Origin: JACVRW01 sp963819115
GTDB taxonomy: Bacteria > Actinomycetota > Thermoleophilia > Solirubrobacterales > Thermoleophilaceae
Direction: 5' to 3'
Assembly (NCBI GenBank): GCA_963819115.1
Contig: CAWFUR010000010.1
Span: forward strand, 62,001-126,000
Length of the DNA: 64,000 nucleotides
Position numbers and translations under genes: made by a program. The notes under the pieces are model-generated. The model ran no database searches. It saw only the letters and a program-made list of their open reading frames with translations, and had not been told where the DNA came from. Below are positions 25,474 through 34,427 of this stretch, in pieces; the stretch's first letter is position 1; every line of letters starts with the position of its first letter.

Positions 25474-26996
25474 CAAGTTCCTCCTCCGCCCGCGGGGGCG
25501 GACTCGAGTACCGACGGGTCCACCACCGAGGCCTTGCGCGAGAAGAACTCGCGGTAGCGCACCACCGAGAACGCCAGGAGGATGGCGCCCAGCAGGAACG
25601 TGGCCGCGGCGATGATGAACGGAGCGCCCACCCCCAGCCACGGGCCGGCATAGCCCGAGTCGACGGCACGCAGGTCGATCACCGACTTGACGAACACGTA
25701 CCCGAGCGAGAGGCCTCCGAGCATGGGCAGCACCCCGATGAAGAAGAAGTTCTTCGCGCTCTTGAAGACGTGGCGCCGGTAGTAGAGGGTGCACGCGAAG
25801 CCGGTGAGCCCGTAGTAGAAGCAGATCATCAGGCCGAGCGCGGTGAACGCGTCGAAGACGAGGTTCTCGTCCTTGAAGATGAGGAAGAAGAAGACCAGGG
25901 CGGACACCCCGCCCATGGCGAGGGTCGACACGTCCGGGCTCAGGTAGCGAGGGTGGATCCGCCCGAAGATCGCCGGCATGGCCTTGCTGCGGGCCATCGA
26001 AAGCGACGTTCGCGCGGTTGGCAGGATGGTGGTCTGAGTGGACGCCGACGCCGACGTGAGCACGGCGATGATCAACAACTTGTCGAGCCCGGTGCCCAGG
26101 ACGCTCTCGCCGAGCGGGGCGAAGATGTCGTCGGGATTGTCGATCAGCAGCTTGGGGCCGGCGAACGCCTGCGCCGCGGTGGTGACCAGAAGGTAGATCC
26201 CCACGAGTATGAGGGTCGAGACGACGGCCGACCTGCCGGGGCCCTCGGCCGGATCCTCGCTCTCCTCGTTCACGGCCACGGCCGAGTCCCAGCCCCAGTA
26301 GATGAAGACGCCGAGTAACACCCCGCCCGTGAGCGCGCTCAGCGACGAGATGTCAAACGGGTTGAACCACGAGACCTCCGGCTTGATCGAGCCGGGCGGA
26401 CTCTGAGCGTAGACCTTGTAGAGCGCCACCACGGCGAACAGGACGAGCGTGAAGATCTCGATCGACAGCAGGATCTGCTGCGTGCGCGCCGACAGCTCGA
26501 CCCCGACCCAGCAGATCCAGGTCATGACGAGGATCCAGGCGATCCCGGCCGCAAGCACGGCCCACTTGTTGGCGGCGGCCGCGTCCCAGTTGACGAGCTG
26601 GAAGGAGTACTGGCCGGCGACGAACGCGAGGCTGGGCATGACCAGCACGTCGGCGACGATGATCGCCCAGCCCGCGGTCCAGCCGCTCTTCGGGCCCATC
26701 GCCTTGCTCACCCAGGTGAAGGTGGTGCCGCAGTCCGGGTCGGCGCGGTTGAGGTAGTAGTACGCCGCCGCTATGCACAGCATCGGGAAGAACGAGACGA
26801 TCATGATCGCCGGGGAGTGCAACCCGATCCCGCCGACGGCGGCGATCACGCCCAGCGTCGCGGCCAGCGAGTAGCCCGGCGCCGTGGAGGCCACGCCGAT
26901 GACCACATTGGAGATGTAGCCGATCGCGTTCTTCTTCAGGCCCTTGTCCTCGACGCCTCCGCCGGGTGCCCCCGCCGCGATCGATGCACTCTCCAT
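25473..26996 (-). CDS. APC-superfamily amino acid/polyamine permease
   Basis: 507 aa with about 12 hydrophobic segments. The start of the APC core (KKNAIGYISNVVIGVASTAPGYS) has the conserved G-x-G-type unwound helix 1. Helix 6 is GVFIYWGWDSAVAVNEESEDP, and SASASTQTTILPTARTSLSMAR a conserved loop. It imports amino acids or amines by H+ symport or exchange; substrate unassigned. It follows potC by 46 bp, so putrescine, GABA or an amino acid is a sensible guess, but only from context. Confidence 0.88.
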   Translation of the reverse strand: MESASIAAGAPGGGVEDKGLKKNAIGYISNVVIGVASTAPGYSLAATLGVIAAVGGIGLHSPAIMIVSFFPMLCIAAAYYYLNRADPDCGTTFTWVSKAMGPKSGWTAGWAIIVADVLVMPSLAFVAGQYSFQLVNWDAAAANKWAVLAAGIAWILVMTWICWVGVELSARTQQILLSIEIFTLVLFAVVALYKVYAQSPPGSIKPEVSWFNPFDISSLSALTGGVLLGVFIYWGWDSAVAVNEESEDPAEGPGRSAVVSTLILVGIYLLVTTAAQAFAGPKLLIDNPDDIFAPLGESVLGTGLDKLLIIAVLTSASASTQTTILPTARTSLSMARSKAMPAIFGRIHPRYLSPDVSTLAMGGVSALVFFFLIFKDENLVFDAFTALGLMICFYYGLTGFACTLYYRRHVFKSAKNFFFIGVLPMLGGLSLGYVFVKSVIDLRAVDSGYAGPWLGVGAPFIIAAATFLLGAILLAFSVVRYREFFSRKASVVDPSVLESAPAGGGGT

Positions 26997-27042
26997 GCTC
27001 TCTCCTAGGTCCTTCGGGGGCCAGCTCGGGCAACCTACGGGT

Positions 27043-27909
27043 TCACTCCTCGGGCCGCACCGCCGCGAGGCGCTCGGCGCGTCGCTGCTGCCAGACGGTG
27101 AAGATCATCATTGCCAGCGTGAACAGGAAGATCATGGCCGCGAGCACGTTCACCTGCGGCGGGATCGAGACCCGCGCCGCGCCCCAGATGTAGAGCGGGT
27201 AGGTGACCGTCGATCCGGCGTTGAAGTTGGTGATCACGAAGTCGTCGATCGAGAGCGCGAAGGTGAGCAGCGCGGCGGCCAGCACGGCCGGGGCGATCAG
27301 CGGAAGCGTCACGCGGAAGAACGTCTGTATCCCGTTCGCACCAAGGTCCTGAGCAGCCTCCTCGATCGACCGGTCGAACCCGATCAGCCGCGAGCGCACC
27401 GTGACCACCACGAACGACACGCTGAACATCACGTGCGCGATCAGGATGCTCAGGAACCCGCGCGCGAAGCCCACCGAGATGAACAGCGACAGCAGCGAGG
27501 CTCCCAGCACCACCTCGGGCGTGGCCAGCGGGATGAAGATGAACAGGTTCGTGGTCGACCTGCCGCGGAACTGGTAGCGCACAAGGGCGAGCGCCATCAG
27601 CGTGCCCAGGAGGGTGGCCACGATCGTGGCCAGCGCCGCCACCTGGATGCTCGTGATCAGCGCGTCCGTCAGGTCCTTGAACTTGAACGGGTCCTTCCAG
27701 TGGTCGAGCGTGAAGCCCTGCCAGATGAAGTTGAAGCGGCTCTTCGTGTCGTTGAACGAGAAGAGAAGGATGATCGCCACCGGCACCAGCAGGTAGATCA
27801 GCGCGAGAGCGGCGTACACGTTCAGCGCGGCGTCCATCACCCGGCGCCCGGCGCGCAGCAGCGCCGGCTCCGCGGACCGCGAGCGGCGCGGTGCCGTGGC
27901 CGCCTCCAT
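27043..27909 (-). CDS. potC: Spermidine/putrescine-type ABC permease (PotC-like)
   Basis: 288 aa, six predicted membrane helices after a ~25-residue cytoplasmic tail. The EAA loop that docks on the ATPase is EEAAQDLGANGIQTFFRVTLPLI-like and complete, near residues 185-207. The family opening FSFNDTKSRFNFIWQGFT is typical of PotC. Its ATG overlaps the potB stop (TGATG). With PotB it forms the membrane channel; cognate substrates of this family are polyamines, but 2-aminoethylphosphonate and similar amines are alternatives. Confidence 0.88.
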   Translation of the reverse strand: MEAATAPRRSRSAEPALLRAGRRVMDAALNVYAALALIYLLVPVAIILLFSFNDTKSRFNFIWQGFTLDHWKDPFKFKDLTDALITSIQVAALATIVATLLGTLMALALVRYQFRGRSTTNLFIFIPLATPEVVLGASLLSLFISVGFARGFLSILIAHVMFSVSFVVVTVRSRLIGFDRSIEEAAQDLGANGIQTFFRVTLPLIAPAVLAAALLTFALSIDDFVITNFNAGSTVTYPLYIWGAARVSIPPQVNVLAAMIFLFTLAMMIFTVWQQRRAERLAAVRPEE

Positions 27910-28775
27910 CAGCGGGCCTCCTCTGCTCCGGTCAGTGACTCGGTGCCCACGAAGCGGGCGTAGATGAGCACCAGCACCAGGATGATCGCCATCAGGACGA
28001 AGGAGAGTGCCGAGGCCGTCGGGTAGTCCGTGATCTCGAGGAAGCGGCTCTGGATCACGTTGCCGATCATCGACTGCTGCGGCGTGCCGAGCAGCTCCGC
28101 GTTCACGAAGTCCCCGGCCGCAGGGATGAATGTGAGCAGCACGCCGGCCACGATCCCCGGAGCCGCCGCCGGCACCACCAGGCGCATGACCACGTCACGG
28201 CGCTTGGCGTAGAGGTCGTACCCCGCCTCCAGCATGCGCGGGTCGACCCGCTCGAGGGCCGCGTACACCGGCAGGATCATGAAGGGCAGGAAGTTGTAGG
28301 TGATGCCCGCCACCACCGCCGTGGTGGTGGCCAGCAGCCTGCCGTTCTCACCCAGCACGCCGATCGTCTTCAGGAAGTCCACGATCCAGCCGTCGTCGTC
28401 GAGGATCGTCTGCCAGGACAGCGTCCTCACCAAATAGGTGATGAAGAACGGCAGGATCACCAGGAGCAGCAGCGCGTTCTTGTACTTGCCGCCGCGGAAC
28501 GCGATCACGTAGGCCAGGGGGAACGCGATCACCAGTGCGATCACGGTGGAGAGCCCGGCGTACCAGAAGGAGCGCAGGAGCTGATCCTGGTAGTTCGAGA
28601 TCGCGTCCGTGTACGTCTTGAAGTGCCAGGTGAACTGGTAGCCGGTCTCCAGCGTGCCGGTCTTCAGGGAGATCTGCCCCATGTAGTACAGCGGCACCGC
28701 GAAGAACACCACGAGCCACAGCAGCCCCGGCGCGAGCAGGGCGTACGGCAGGAGGTTCCGGCGCGCCCGGCTCAC
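27909..28775 (-). CDS. potB: Spermidine/putrescine-type ABC permease (PotB-like)
   Basis: 288 aa, six membrane helices: LLPYALLAPGLLWLVVFFAV opens, SFWYAGLSTVIALVIAFPLAY starts the transport core, and the EAA loop is around DPRMLEAGYDLYAKRRDVV. It pairs with the PotC-like permease, whose start it overlaps by one codon frame (TGATG). It lies 16 bp after the substrate-binding gene. Gene order A-D-B-C differs from E. coli potABCD but the content is the same. Confidence 0.88.
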   Translation of the reverse strand: MSRARRNLLPYALLAPGLLWLVVFFAVPLYYMGQISLKTGTLETGYQFTWHFKTYTDAISNYQDQLLRSFWYAGLSTVIALVIAFPLAYVIAFRGGKYKNALLLLVILPFFITYLVRTLSWQTILDDDGWIVDFLKTIGVLGENGRLLATTTAVVAGITYNFLPFMILPVYAALERVDPRMLEAGYDLYAKRRDVVMRLVVPAAAPGIVAGVLLTFIPAAGDFVNAELLGTPQQSMIGNVIQSRFLEITDYPTASALSFVLMAIILVLVLIYARFVGTESLTGAEEAR

Positions 28776-28791
28776 CTACGCGGGGCAGCGA

Positions 28792-30006
28792 TCATGCGCC
28801 GATGGCACGCTGGAAGGCCTCGTCGATCTGGCGCTCCTGTTCGGGCGGAAACGTCTTGAGGTTGTGGGCGTTGGTCAGGTCGGGGAAGATCAGCTTGTTG
28901 GCGGCGACCTCCGGGTCCTTCTTCAGCAGGACCTCCTTCGTGCCCTTAACCGGCGGGACGTAGTTCACGTAGGCGGCGATCTGGGCCTGGATCTCGGGGT
29001 CGTACACGAAGTTGATGTACTTCTCCGCCGTGAACGCATGCGGCGCCCCCACCGGGATCTGCATCGAGTCGGTGAAGATCATGAAGCCCTCGTCCGGCGC
29101 GTGGAACACGACGTTCGGGTTGTCGATGGTGAGCTGCACCGCGTCGCCGGACCACCCGAGCAGGGCGTGCGAGTCACCCTTGAGGATGTCCTTCGTGTAG
29201 TCATTGCCGGTGAAGCGCCGGATCTGGCCATCCTTCGAGCCCTTCTCGAGCTTGTCGATCGCGGTCATCACCTGGTCCAGGGTGGCGTCCTCGGGCTTGA
29301 CGCCGTCCATGAGCAGCACGGAGCCCACCGAATCCCTCATCTCGGTCAGGAAGGTGACCTTGCCCTTGAAGCGCGGTTCGAATAGGTCGCTCACGTGGTT
29401 CAGTTCGCCGCCGACCAGGTCCTTGCGGTAGATCAGTCCCACGAGGCCCGACTGCCAGGGCATCGAGTACTCACGCTTCGGATCGAAGTCCGGGCTGGCC
29501 ACCGCGTCCTCGATGTTGGCGACCGCATTGGGCATCGACGCCTTGTCGAAGCGCTGGACGTAACCGAGGCGCTTCATCCGCGCCGCCATCCAGTCGGTGA
29601 CCACGTGGAGGTCGCGCCCGCCCGAGCTGCCCTCGGCGTACTCTTGGCGGACCTTGCCGAAGAACTCGGTGTTGTCGTTGATCTCCTCCGTGTACTTCAC
29701 CTTCGTTCCGTACTTCTTCTGGAAGAGATCGAGGCTCGGGTGGCCCTTGGTCTTGTCGTCGATGTCGATGTAGAGAGGCCAGTTCGAGAAGTTCAGGGTG
29801 CTGGCGATCTTCCCGTTCGGGATGGGCTTGGTGCTCGTCTTGCCCGCCCCGCTGAGCTCGTCGCCGCCGCAGGCGGCGAGGTACGCGAGCGCACTCATGG
29901 AGAACGCGCCGGCCGCTCCACGCCGGAGCACGTGCCGACGCGTGATCTCGTCCTGAAGCAGGCGCTCGAAGCGCTGCTCGAATCCGGTCCTGGCCTTCCT
30001 CTGCAC
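28792..30006 (-). CDS. potD: Polyamine-type ABC substrate-binding lipoprotein (PotD-like)
   Basis: 404 aa. The N-terminus carries a twin-arginine motif (TRRHVLRRG) and a lipobox ending LAAC (Cys46), so it is a predicted Tat-exported lipoprotein. The mature part is a type II periplasmic-binding fold: LNFSNWPLYID, EEINDNTEFFGKV, DLHVVTDWMAARM, SMPWQSGLVGLIY and IPVGAPHAFTAEKYINF. SNWPLYI and the WSGDA loop match PotD/PotF binding-site positions. It captures a polyamine or related amine outside the membrane. It sits 12 bp after potA. Confidence 0.9.
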   Translation of the reverse strand: MQRKARTGFEQRFERLLQDEITRRHVLRRGAAGAFSMSALAYLAACGGDELSGAGKTSTKPIPNGKIASTLNFSNWPLYIDIDDKTKGHPSLDLFQKKYGTKVKYTEEINDNTEFFGKVRQEYAEGSSGGRDLHVVTDWMAARMKRLGYVQRFDKASMPNAVANIEDAVASPDFDPKREYSMPWQSGLVGLIYRKDLVGGELNHVSDLFEPRFKGKVTFLTEMRDSVGSVLLMDGVKPEDATLDQVMTAIDKLEKGSKDGQIRRFTGNDYTKDILKGDSHALLGWSGDAVQLTIDNPNVVFHAPDEGFMIFTDSMQIPVGAPHAFTAEKYINFVYDPEIQAQIAAYVNYVPPVKGTKEVLLKKDPEVAANKLIFPDLTNAHNLKTFPPEQERQIDEAFQRAIGA

Positions 30007-30018
30007 TGTTCCTACCCC

Positions 30019-31206
30019 TCAGGCCGCTCCGGCCGTCTCGTTGTCAGTTGCCCCCGGCGCCTCCGCGCCGGTGGTCTCCCGCACGATATGTATGTGCTCG
30101 GTGGCCCACGCCAGGCGCACGGGGTCGCCCGCTCCCGGCAGCCGCTGGCGGGCCGCCTCGTCCGCGTTGGGCACCAGGACGGTCATCCCGGTCTGGTCCG
30201 GGAGCCTCACCACGAACTGCGTGGCGGTGCCGAGGTAGAGCGAGCTCTCGATCGTGCCCTCCACCGCCGGGCGGTCGGCGGGCACGGGCTCATCGGCGCG
30301 GCGCAGCTCGAGCTTCTCGGGGCGGACCACCGCGTGCGCCCGCTCGCCGCGCCCGGCCCCACGGGCCTCGGTCGTCACGGTCACGCCGGCGTCGAGCCGC
30401 AGCTCGGCCCGCGTGCCGGTTGTGTCCACGACCTCACCGGGCATCAGGTTGGACACTCCGATGAAGCCGGCCACGAAGGTGGTGCCGGGTCGCTCGTAGA
30501 CCTCCTCCGGCCCGTCCACCTGCTCGATCACGCCGCGGTTCATCACCGCGATGCGATCCGACATGGTGAGAGCCTCCTCCTGGTCGTGCGTCACGTAGAC
30601 GAACGTGATGCCCACGTCCCGCTGGATCCCCTTCAATTCCACCTGGAGCTGCTTGCGGAGCTTCAGGTCGAGCGCGCCGAGGGGCTCGTCCAGGAGGAGC
30701 ACCGCCGGCCGGTTCACGAGGGCGCGCGCGAGTGCGACGCGCTGCTGTTGGCCGCCCGAGAGCTGGCGCGGCTTTCGCTTCGCCTCCCCCGAGAGGCCCA
30801 CCCGCTCGAGCTCCTCGGCCACCCGCCGGCGCACCTCGTCCTTGGAGATCTTGCGGCGCTCAAGGCCGAAGGCCACGTTGCGCTCCACGCTCAGGTGCGG
30901 GAACAGCGCGTAGCTCTGGAAGACGGTGTTGGTCGGCCGCTTGAACGCCGGGAGCCCCGTCACGTCCTCGCCGTCGAGCACCACGGCGCCGTCGGTGGGC
31001 TCCTCGAAGCCCGCGATCATCCGAAGGGTGGTGGTCTTTCCGCACCCTGAGGGACCGAGCATGGTGAAGAACTCCCCGCGCGGGATGTCCAGGTCGATGC
31101 CGCGCACCGCGTCCACCTCGCCGAAGCGCTTGGACACGCTGCGCAGGCTCACGCTCGGGGGTGCCCCCGCTGTGGGAGCTCCCTCTCCTTGGCCCGCGAG
31201 GCTCAT
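30019..31206 (-). CDS. potA: Polyamine-type ABC ATPase (PotA-like)
   Basis: 395 aa. Walker A is GPSGCGKTTT, Q-loop TVFQSYALFPHL, signature LSGGQQQRVALARAL, Walker B VLLLDEPLGALD, H-loop YVTHDQEEAL. A C-terminal TOBE domain (~280-375) is typical of the CUT1/POPT subgroup. It powers import through the PotB/PotC-like pair. It is the first gene of the operon, divergent from the aminotransferase gene across a 188-bp gap holding a 17-bp palindrome. Confidence 0.9.
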   Translation of the reverse strand: MSLAGQGEGAPTAGAPPSVSLRSVSKRFGEVDAVRGIDLDIPRGEFFTMLGPSGCGKTTTLRMIAGFEEPTDGAVVLDGEDVTGLPAFKRPTNTVFQSYALFPHLSVERNVAFGLERRKISKDEVRRRVAEELERVGLSGEAKRKPRQLSGGQQQRVALARALVNRPAVLLLDEPLGALDLKLRKQLQVELKGIQRDVGITFVYVTHDQEEALTMSDRIAVMNRGVIEQVDGPEEVYERPGTTFVAGFIGVSNLMPGEVVDTTGTRAELRLDAGVTVTTEARGAGRGERAHAVVRPEKLELRRADEPVPADRPAVEGTIESSLYLGTATQFVVRLPDQTGMTVLVPNADEAARQRLPGAGDPVRLAWATEHIHIVRETTGAEAPGATDNETAGAA

Positions 31207-31276
31207 CTAGGCCGGGAACCTATGGCCACTCCGGCCAGACGGCAAGTGGCAGAAGGGGCAAATGCGGGGGACACGG

Positions 31277-31293
31277 TTGGACGAATAGTCCAA
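31277..31293. promoter_or_regulatory. Palindromic operator candidate in potA/aminotransferase gap
   Basis: TTGGAC-GAATA-GTCCAA is a perfect 6-bp inverted repeat with a 5-nt spacer, in the divergent control region 31207-31394. A TATAGC -10 candidate lies downstream at 31328-31333. The nearby PucR-family gene is the obvious candidate regulator, which is inference. Related half-sites (TTGTCC, GTCCAG) occur again at ~31354-31370. Confidence 0.5.
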
Positions 31294-31394
31294 TGGATGC
31301 CCGGGTCTTTCACCCGCCAAGCCCTTGTATAGCCATAGAAGCGTGGATACCTTTGTCCGAAGCGTCCAGTCTTGGTCGACGTAGAGGAGAGCAG

Positions 31395-32798
31395 ATGGCA
31401 ACCACTCCCCAGACCGCGTACGAGCCGCACCCGGGGGCACCGAGCGCCCTTCAGGAGAAGGCTCGTCGCCACCTGTGGATGCATTTCACACGGATGGGTG
31501 CGTACGACCAGGATCATGAGATCCCGATCATCGTGCGCGGCGAGGGCTGCTACGTCTACGACGAGCACGGCAACCGCTACCTCGACGGCCTGTCCGCGCT
31601 CTTCTGCGTGAACGCCGGCCACGGCCGGGCGGAGATCGGCGACGCCGCGGCCGCCCAGGCCAAGGAGCTCGGCTTCTACACGAACTGGAGCTACGCGCAT
31701 CCCCGTGCCATCGAGCTGGCCGAGCGGGTGGCCAACCTCGCCCCCGGGGACCTGAACCGGGTGTTCTTCACCTCGGGCGGCTCCGAGGCCGTGGAGTCGG
31801 CCTGGAAGCTGGCCCGCTCGTACCACAAGCTCCGCGGCGAGCCGATGCGCACGAAGATCATCGCCCGCGAGACCGCCTACCACGGCACCACCTTCGGGGC
31901 GCTCTCGATCACCGGGATCACACAGCTGCGGACTCCGTTCGAGCCGCTCGTGCCCGGCGCCAGCCACGTGCCCAACACCAACTCGTACCGCTGGGCCGAG
32001 GACCGGGACAACCTCTGGGCCGCGGACCAGATCGAGCACATGATCGAGTTCCAGGGCCCGGAGACCGTGGCCGCGGTGATCCTCGAGCCGGTTCAGAACT
32101 CGGGCGGCTGCTTCGTGCCCCAGGACGGCTATTTCCAGCGCGTGCGCGAGATCTGCGACCGCCATGGAGTGCTGCTGATCTCCGATGAGGTGATCTGCTC
32201 CTGGGGCCGCCTGGGCCACTACTTCGGTGCCCAGCGCTTCGGATACCTGCCCGACATCATCACCACCGCGAAGGGGCTCACGTCGGCCTACGCACCCATG
32301 GGCGCGGTGATCACCACCGACCGTGTGGCCGAGCCGTTCATGGAGGGGAGCAACACCTTCACGCACGGCATCACCTTCGGCGGGCACCCGGTGTCGGCCG
32401 CGGTGGCCATGGCCAACCTCGACATCTTCGAGCGCGAGGACCTGTGCGGTCACGTGCTCGAGAAGGAGGGCGAGTTCCGTGGGATGCTGGACCGCCTCTA
32501 CGAGGACCTGCCGATCGTGGGCGACGTCCGCGGAGCGGGCTACTTCCACGCGCTCGAGCTGGTCAAGGACAAGGAGACCAAGGAGAGCTTCACCGACGAG
32601 GAGTCGGAGGACCTCCTCCGAGGGTTCATGTCCGCCGAGCTCTACAAGCGCGGCCTGATCTGCCGGGCCGACGACCGCGGTGATCCCGTGATCCAGCTCT
32701 CACCGCCGCTCATCGCGGACACCGAGCAGTTCGAGGAGATCGACACTGTGCTGCGCTCGGTGCTCACCGAGGCCTGGGACCGGATCGTCCGGCACTGA
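31395..32798 (+). CDS. Class III aminotransferase (omega-amine/putrescine:pyruvate type)
   Basis: 467 aa PLP enzyme. Lys293 in TTAKGLTSAYAPMGAV is the Schiff-base lysine. SDEV (263-266) holds the PLP-ring Asp, SGGSEAVESAWKLAR binds phosphate, and AYHGTTFGALS and the ITFGGHPV loop are typical of beta-alanine/putrescine:pyruvate transaminases. It is expected to move an amino group from an omega-amine to pyruvate, giving alanine. ATG 31395 has GAGGAG 7 nt upstream. It forms an operon with pucR-like and ald and faces the Pot importer, which points to polyamine use. The exact substrate is inferred. Confidence 0.88.
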   Translation: MATTPQTAYEPHPGAPSALQEKARRHLWMHFTRMGAYDQDHEIPIIVRGEGCYVYDEHGNRYLDGLSALFCVNAGHGRAEIGDAAAAQAKELGFYTNWSYAHPRAIELAERVANLAPGDLNRVFFTSGGSEAVESAWKLARSYHKLRGEPMRTKIIARETAYHGTTFGALSITGITQLRTPFEPLVPGASHVPNTNSYRWAEDRDNLWAADQIEHMIEFQGPETVAAVILEPVQNSGGCFVPQDGYFQRVREICDRHGVLLISDEVICSWGRLGHYFGAQRFGYLPDIITTAKGLTSAYAPMGAVITTDRVAEPFMEGSNTFTHGITFGGHPVSAAVAMANLDIFEREDLCGHVLEKEGEFRGMLDRLYEDLPIVGDVRGAGYFHALELVKDKETKESFTDEESEDLLRGFMSAELYKRGLICRADDRGDPVIQLSPPLIADTEQFEEIDTVLRSVLTEAWDRIVRH

Positions 32799-32830
32799 GG
32801 AACGCGGCGCGGGCGGCCCGGGAGCGGGGA

Positions 32831-34417
32831 GTGCTCACCGTACGCGGCCTCGTGGGGGAGTTCGGGCTCGAGGTCGTGGCCGGGGCCAGCGGTGCCGACG
32901 CGCCCGTGCGCTGGGTGCACATCTCCGAGCTGCCCGACCCCACGCCGTGGCTCTCGGGCGGCGAGCTGCTGCTCACCACCGGCTTCCAGCTGGACACCGA
33001 GGAGAGGCAGCGCGAGTTCGTTCGCCGCCTGGCGTCGAGCAACCTGGCCGGCCTCGGGTTCGGCACCGGGTTCGAACACGAGGCCCTGCCGCCCGGCCTC
33101 GTGGACGAGGCGGAATTGCTCGGATTCCCGGTGTTCGAGGTGCCCTACGAGCTGCCCTTCATCGCCCTCACCGAGAAGGCGTTCACGCAGCTGGTGAACG
33201 AGCAGTACGACGTGCTCCAGCGCGGCATCGCGATCCACAAGCGGCTCGAGCGGCTGGTGCTCGAGGAACAGGGGCTGGACGAGCTGGTGCGGGCCCTGGC
33301 CGCGGCCACGGGCGCGGCGGTGATGGTGCTCTCGAGCCGTGGGGACACGATCGCCTCACGCGAGTTCCGCCGCCCGATGCCCCCGGCTGCCGTGCGCGAG
33401 GTGGCCGACGAGGTACGCAGGCGCAGCGAGGCGCTCGGCAGCGCCGCCGCCCTGCCCGCCGACCGCGCGGAGTTCACACCCGAGCAGGTGGACATCGCCG
33501 GGCGCTCGCTCGTCCTGCCGGTGGCCATCCGCGGCGGCGGGGCGCCACAGGCCTGGCTCTTCGCCACACTCGACTCCGGTGGCCTCGGGGATTTCGACCG
33601 CCTGATCCTCCAGCAGGCCGTGACGGTCGTGGCGCTCGAGCTGATGCGCCAGCGCGCGATGCGCGACACCGAGCGGCGGCTCGCGGGCGACGTGCTGGCC
33701 GAGGCGGTGGCCGGGCGCCTGGGCCAGGAGGAGCTCCGCCTGCGCCTGGGGCCCTTCGGCGTGGGAGCCGATGCGGCCACGCTCGTGTTCGCGGCCCCGG
33801 ATGGGGGCACCGTGCCGGACGAGGCGGACCTTGACCGGTTCCTGGTGGACGCGGGCGTGGGCGCTCTGGTGGCCACGCGCGGGCCGCTCCTGTGCGCGGT
33901 GGTGGACGGGCGCGAGGGCACGGACCCGCTCGCGCTCGCCGAGCAGGCCTGCGAGGCGCTCGAGCAGAACGGCGTGCGGCTTCGCGCGGCCGCTTCGCGA
34001 GTGGCTCCCGTGGGCGCGCTGCGCAACAGCTTCCACGAGGCCCGCTGCGCGCTCGAGGCGGCCGCGCTGGCGAACGGCCAGGGGCCGCGCGTGGCCTCTC
34101 ACCGGGATCTCGGTGCCTTCCAGCTGCTGCTCTCGCTTCAGGACGAGGACGTGCTCCGGCTCTACTGCGACAGCGTGCTCGGCCCGCTCGAGGGCGCGAC
34201 CGGCGAGTACGGCGACGAGCTGATCCGCTCGCTCGAGACCTACATCGAGCAGAACGGCCAATGGGAGCGCGCCGCGCGCGAGCTCTACTGCCACAGGCAT
34301 ACGCTGCGATACCGGATACGCCGCGTGGAGCAGCTCACCGGGCGCGACCTGTCCAACGCACGTGATCGGATCGAGTTCTGGCTCGCGCTCCGGGCGCGAG
34401 AGCTGGTTACCCCATGA
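32831..34417 (+). CDS. PucR-family transcriptional regulator
   Basis: 528 aa. The N-terminal PucR domain (1-~130, LTVRGLVGEF, WVHISELPDPTPWLSGGELLLTTG) is a sensor. A GAF-like middle follows, then a GGDEF-like CdaR middle (~280-390). The C-terminal helix-turn-helix (~465-525) is in SLETYIEQNGQWERAARELY, CHRHTLRYRIRRVEQLTG. PucR proteins activate nitrogen-source catabolism (purines, GABA, glutamine). GTG 32831 is preceded by GGAGCGGGGA. It lies 32 bp after the aminotransferase and 10 bp before ald, so it probably controls this operon and possibly potADBC. Confidence 0.9.
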   Translation: MLTVRGLVGEFGLEVVAGASGADAPVRWVHISELPDPTPWLSGGELLLTTGFQLDTEERQREFVRRLASSNLAGLGFGTGFEHEALPPGLVDEAELLGFPVFEVPYELPFIALTEKAFTQLVNEQYDVLQRGIAIHKRLERLVLEEQGLDELVRALAAATGAAVMVLSSRGDTIASREFRRPMPPAAVREVADEVRRRSEALGSAAALPADRAEFTPEQVDIAGRSLVLPVAIRGGGAPQAWLFATLDSGGLGDFDRLILQQAVTVVALELMRQRAMRDTERRLAGDVLAEAVAGRLGQEELRLRLGPFGVGADAATLVFAAPDGGTVPDEADLDRFLVDAGVGALVATRGPLLCAVVDGREGTDPLALAEQACEALEQNGVRLRAAASRVAPVGALRNSFHEARCALEAAALANGQGPRVASHRDLGAFQLLLSLQDEDVLRLYCDSVLGPLEGATGEYGDELIRSLETYIEQNGQWERAARELYCHRHTLRYRIRRVEQLTGRDLSNARDRIEFWLALRARELVTP

Positions 34418-34427
34418 GGAGAAATAC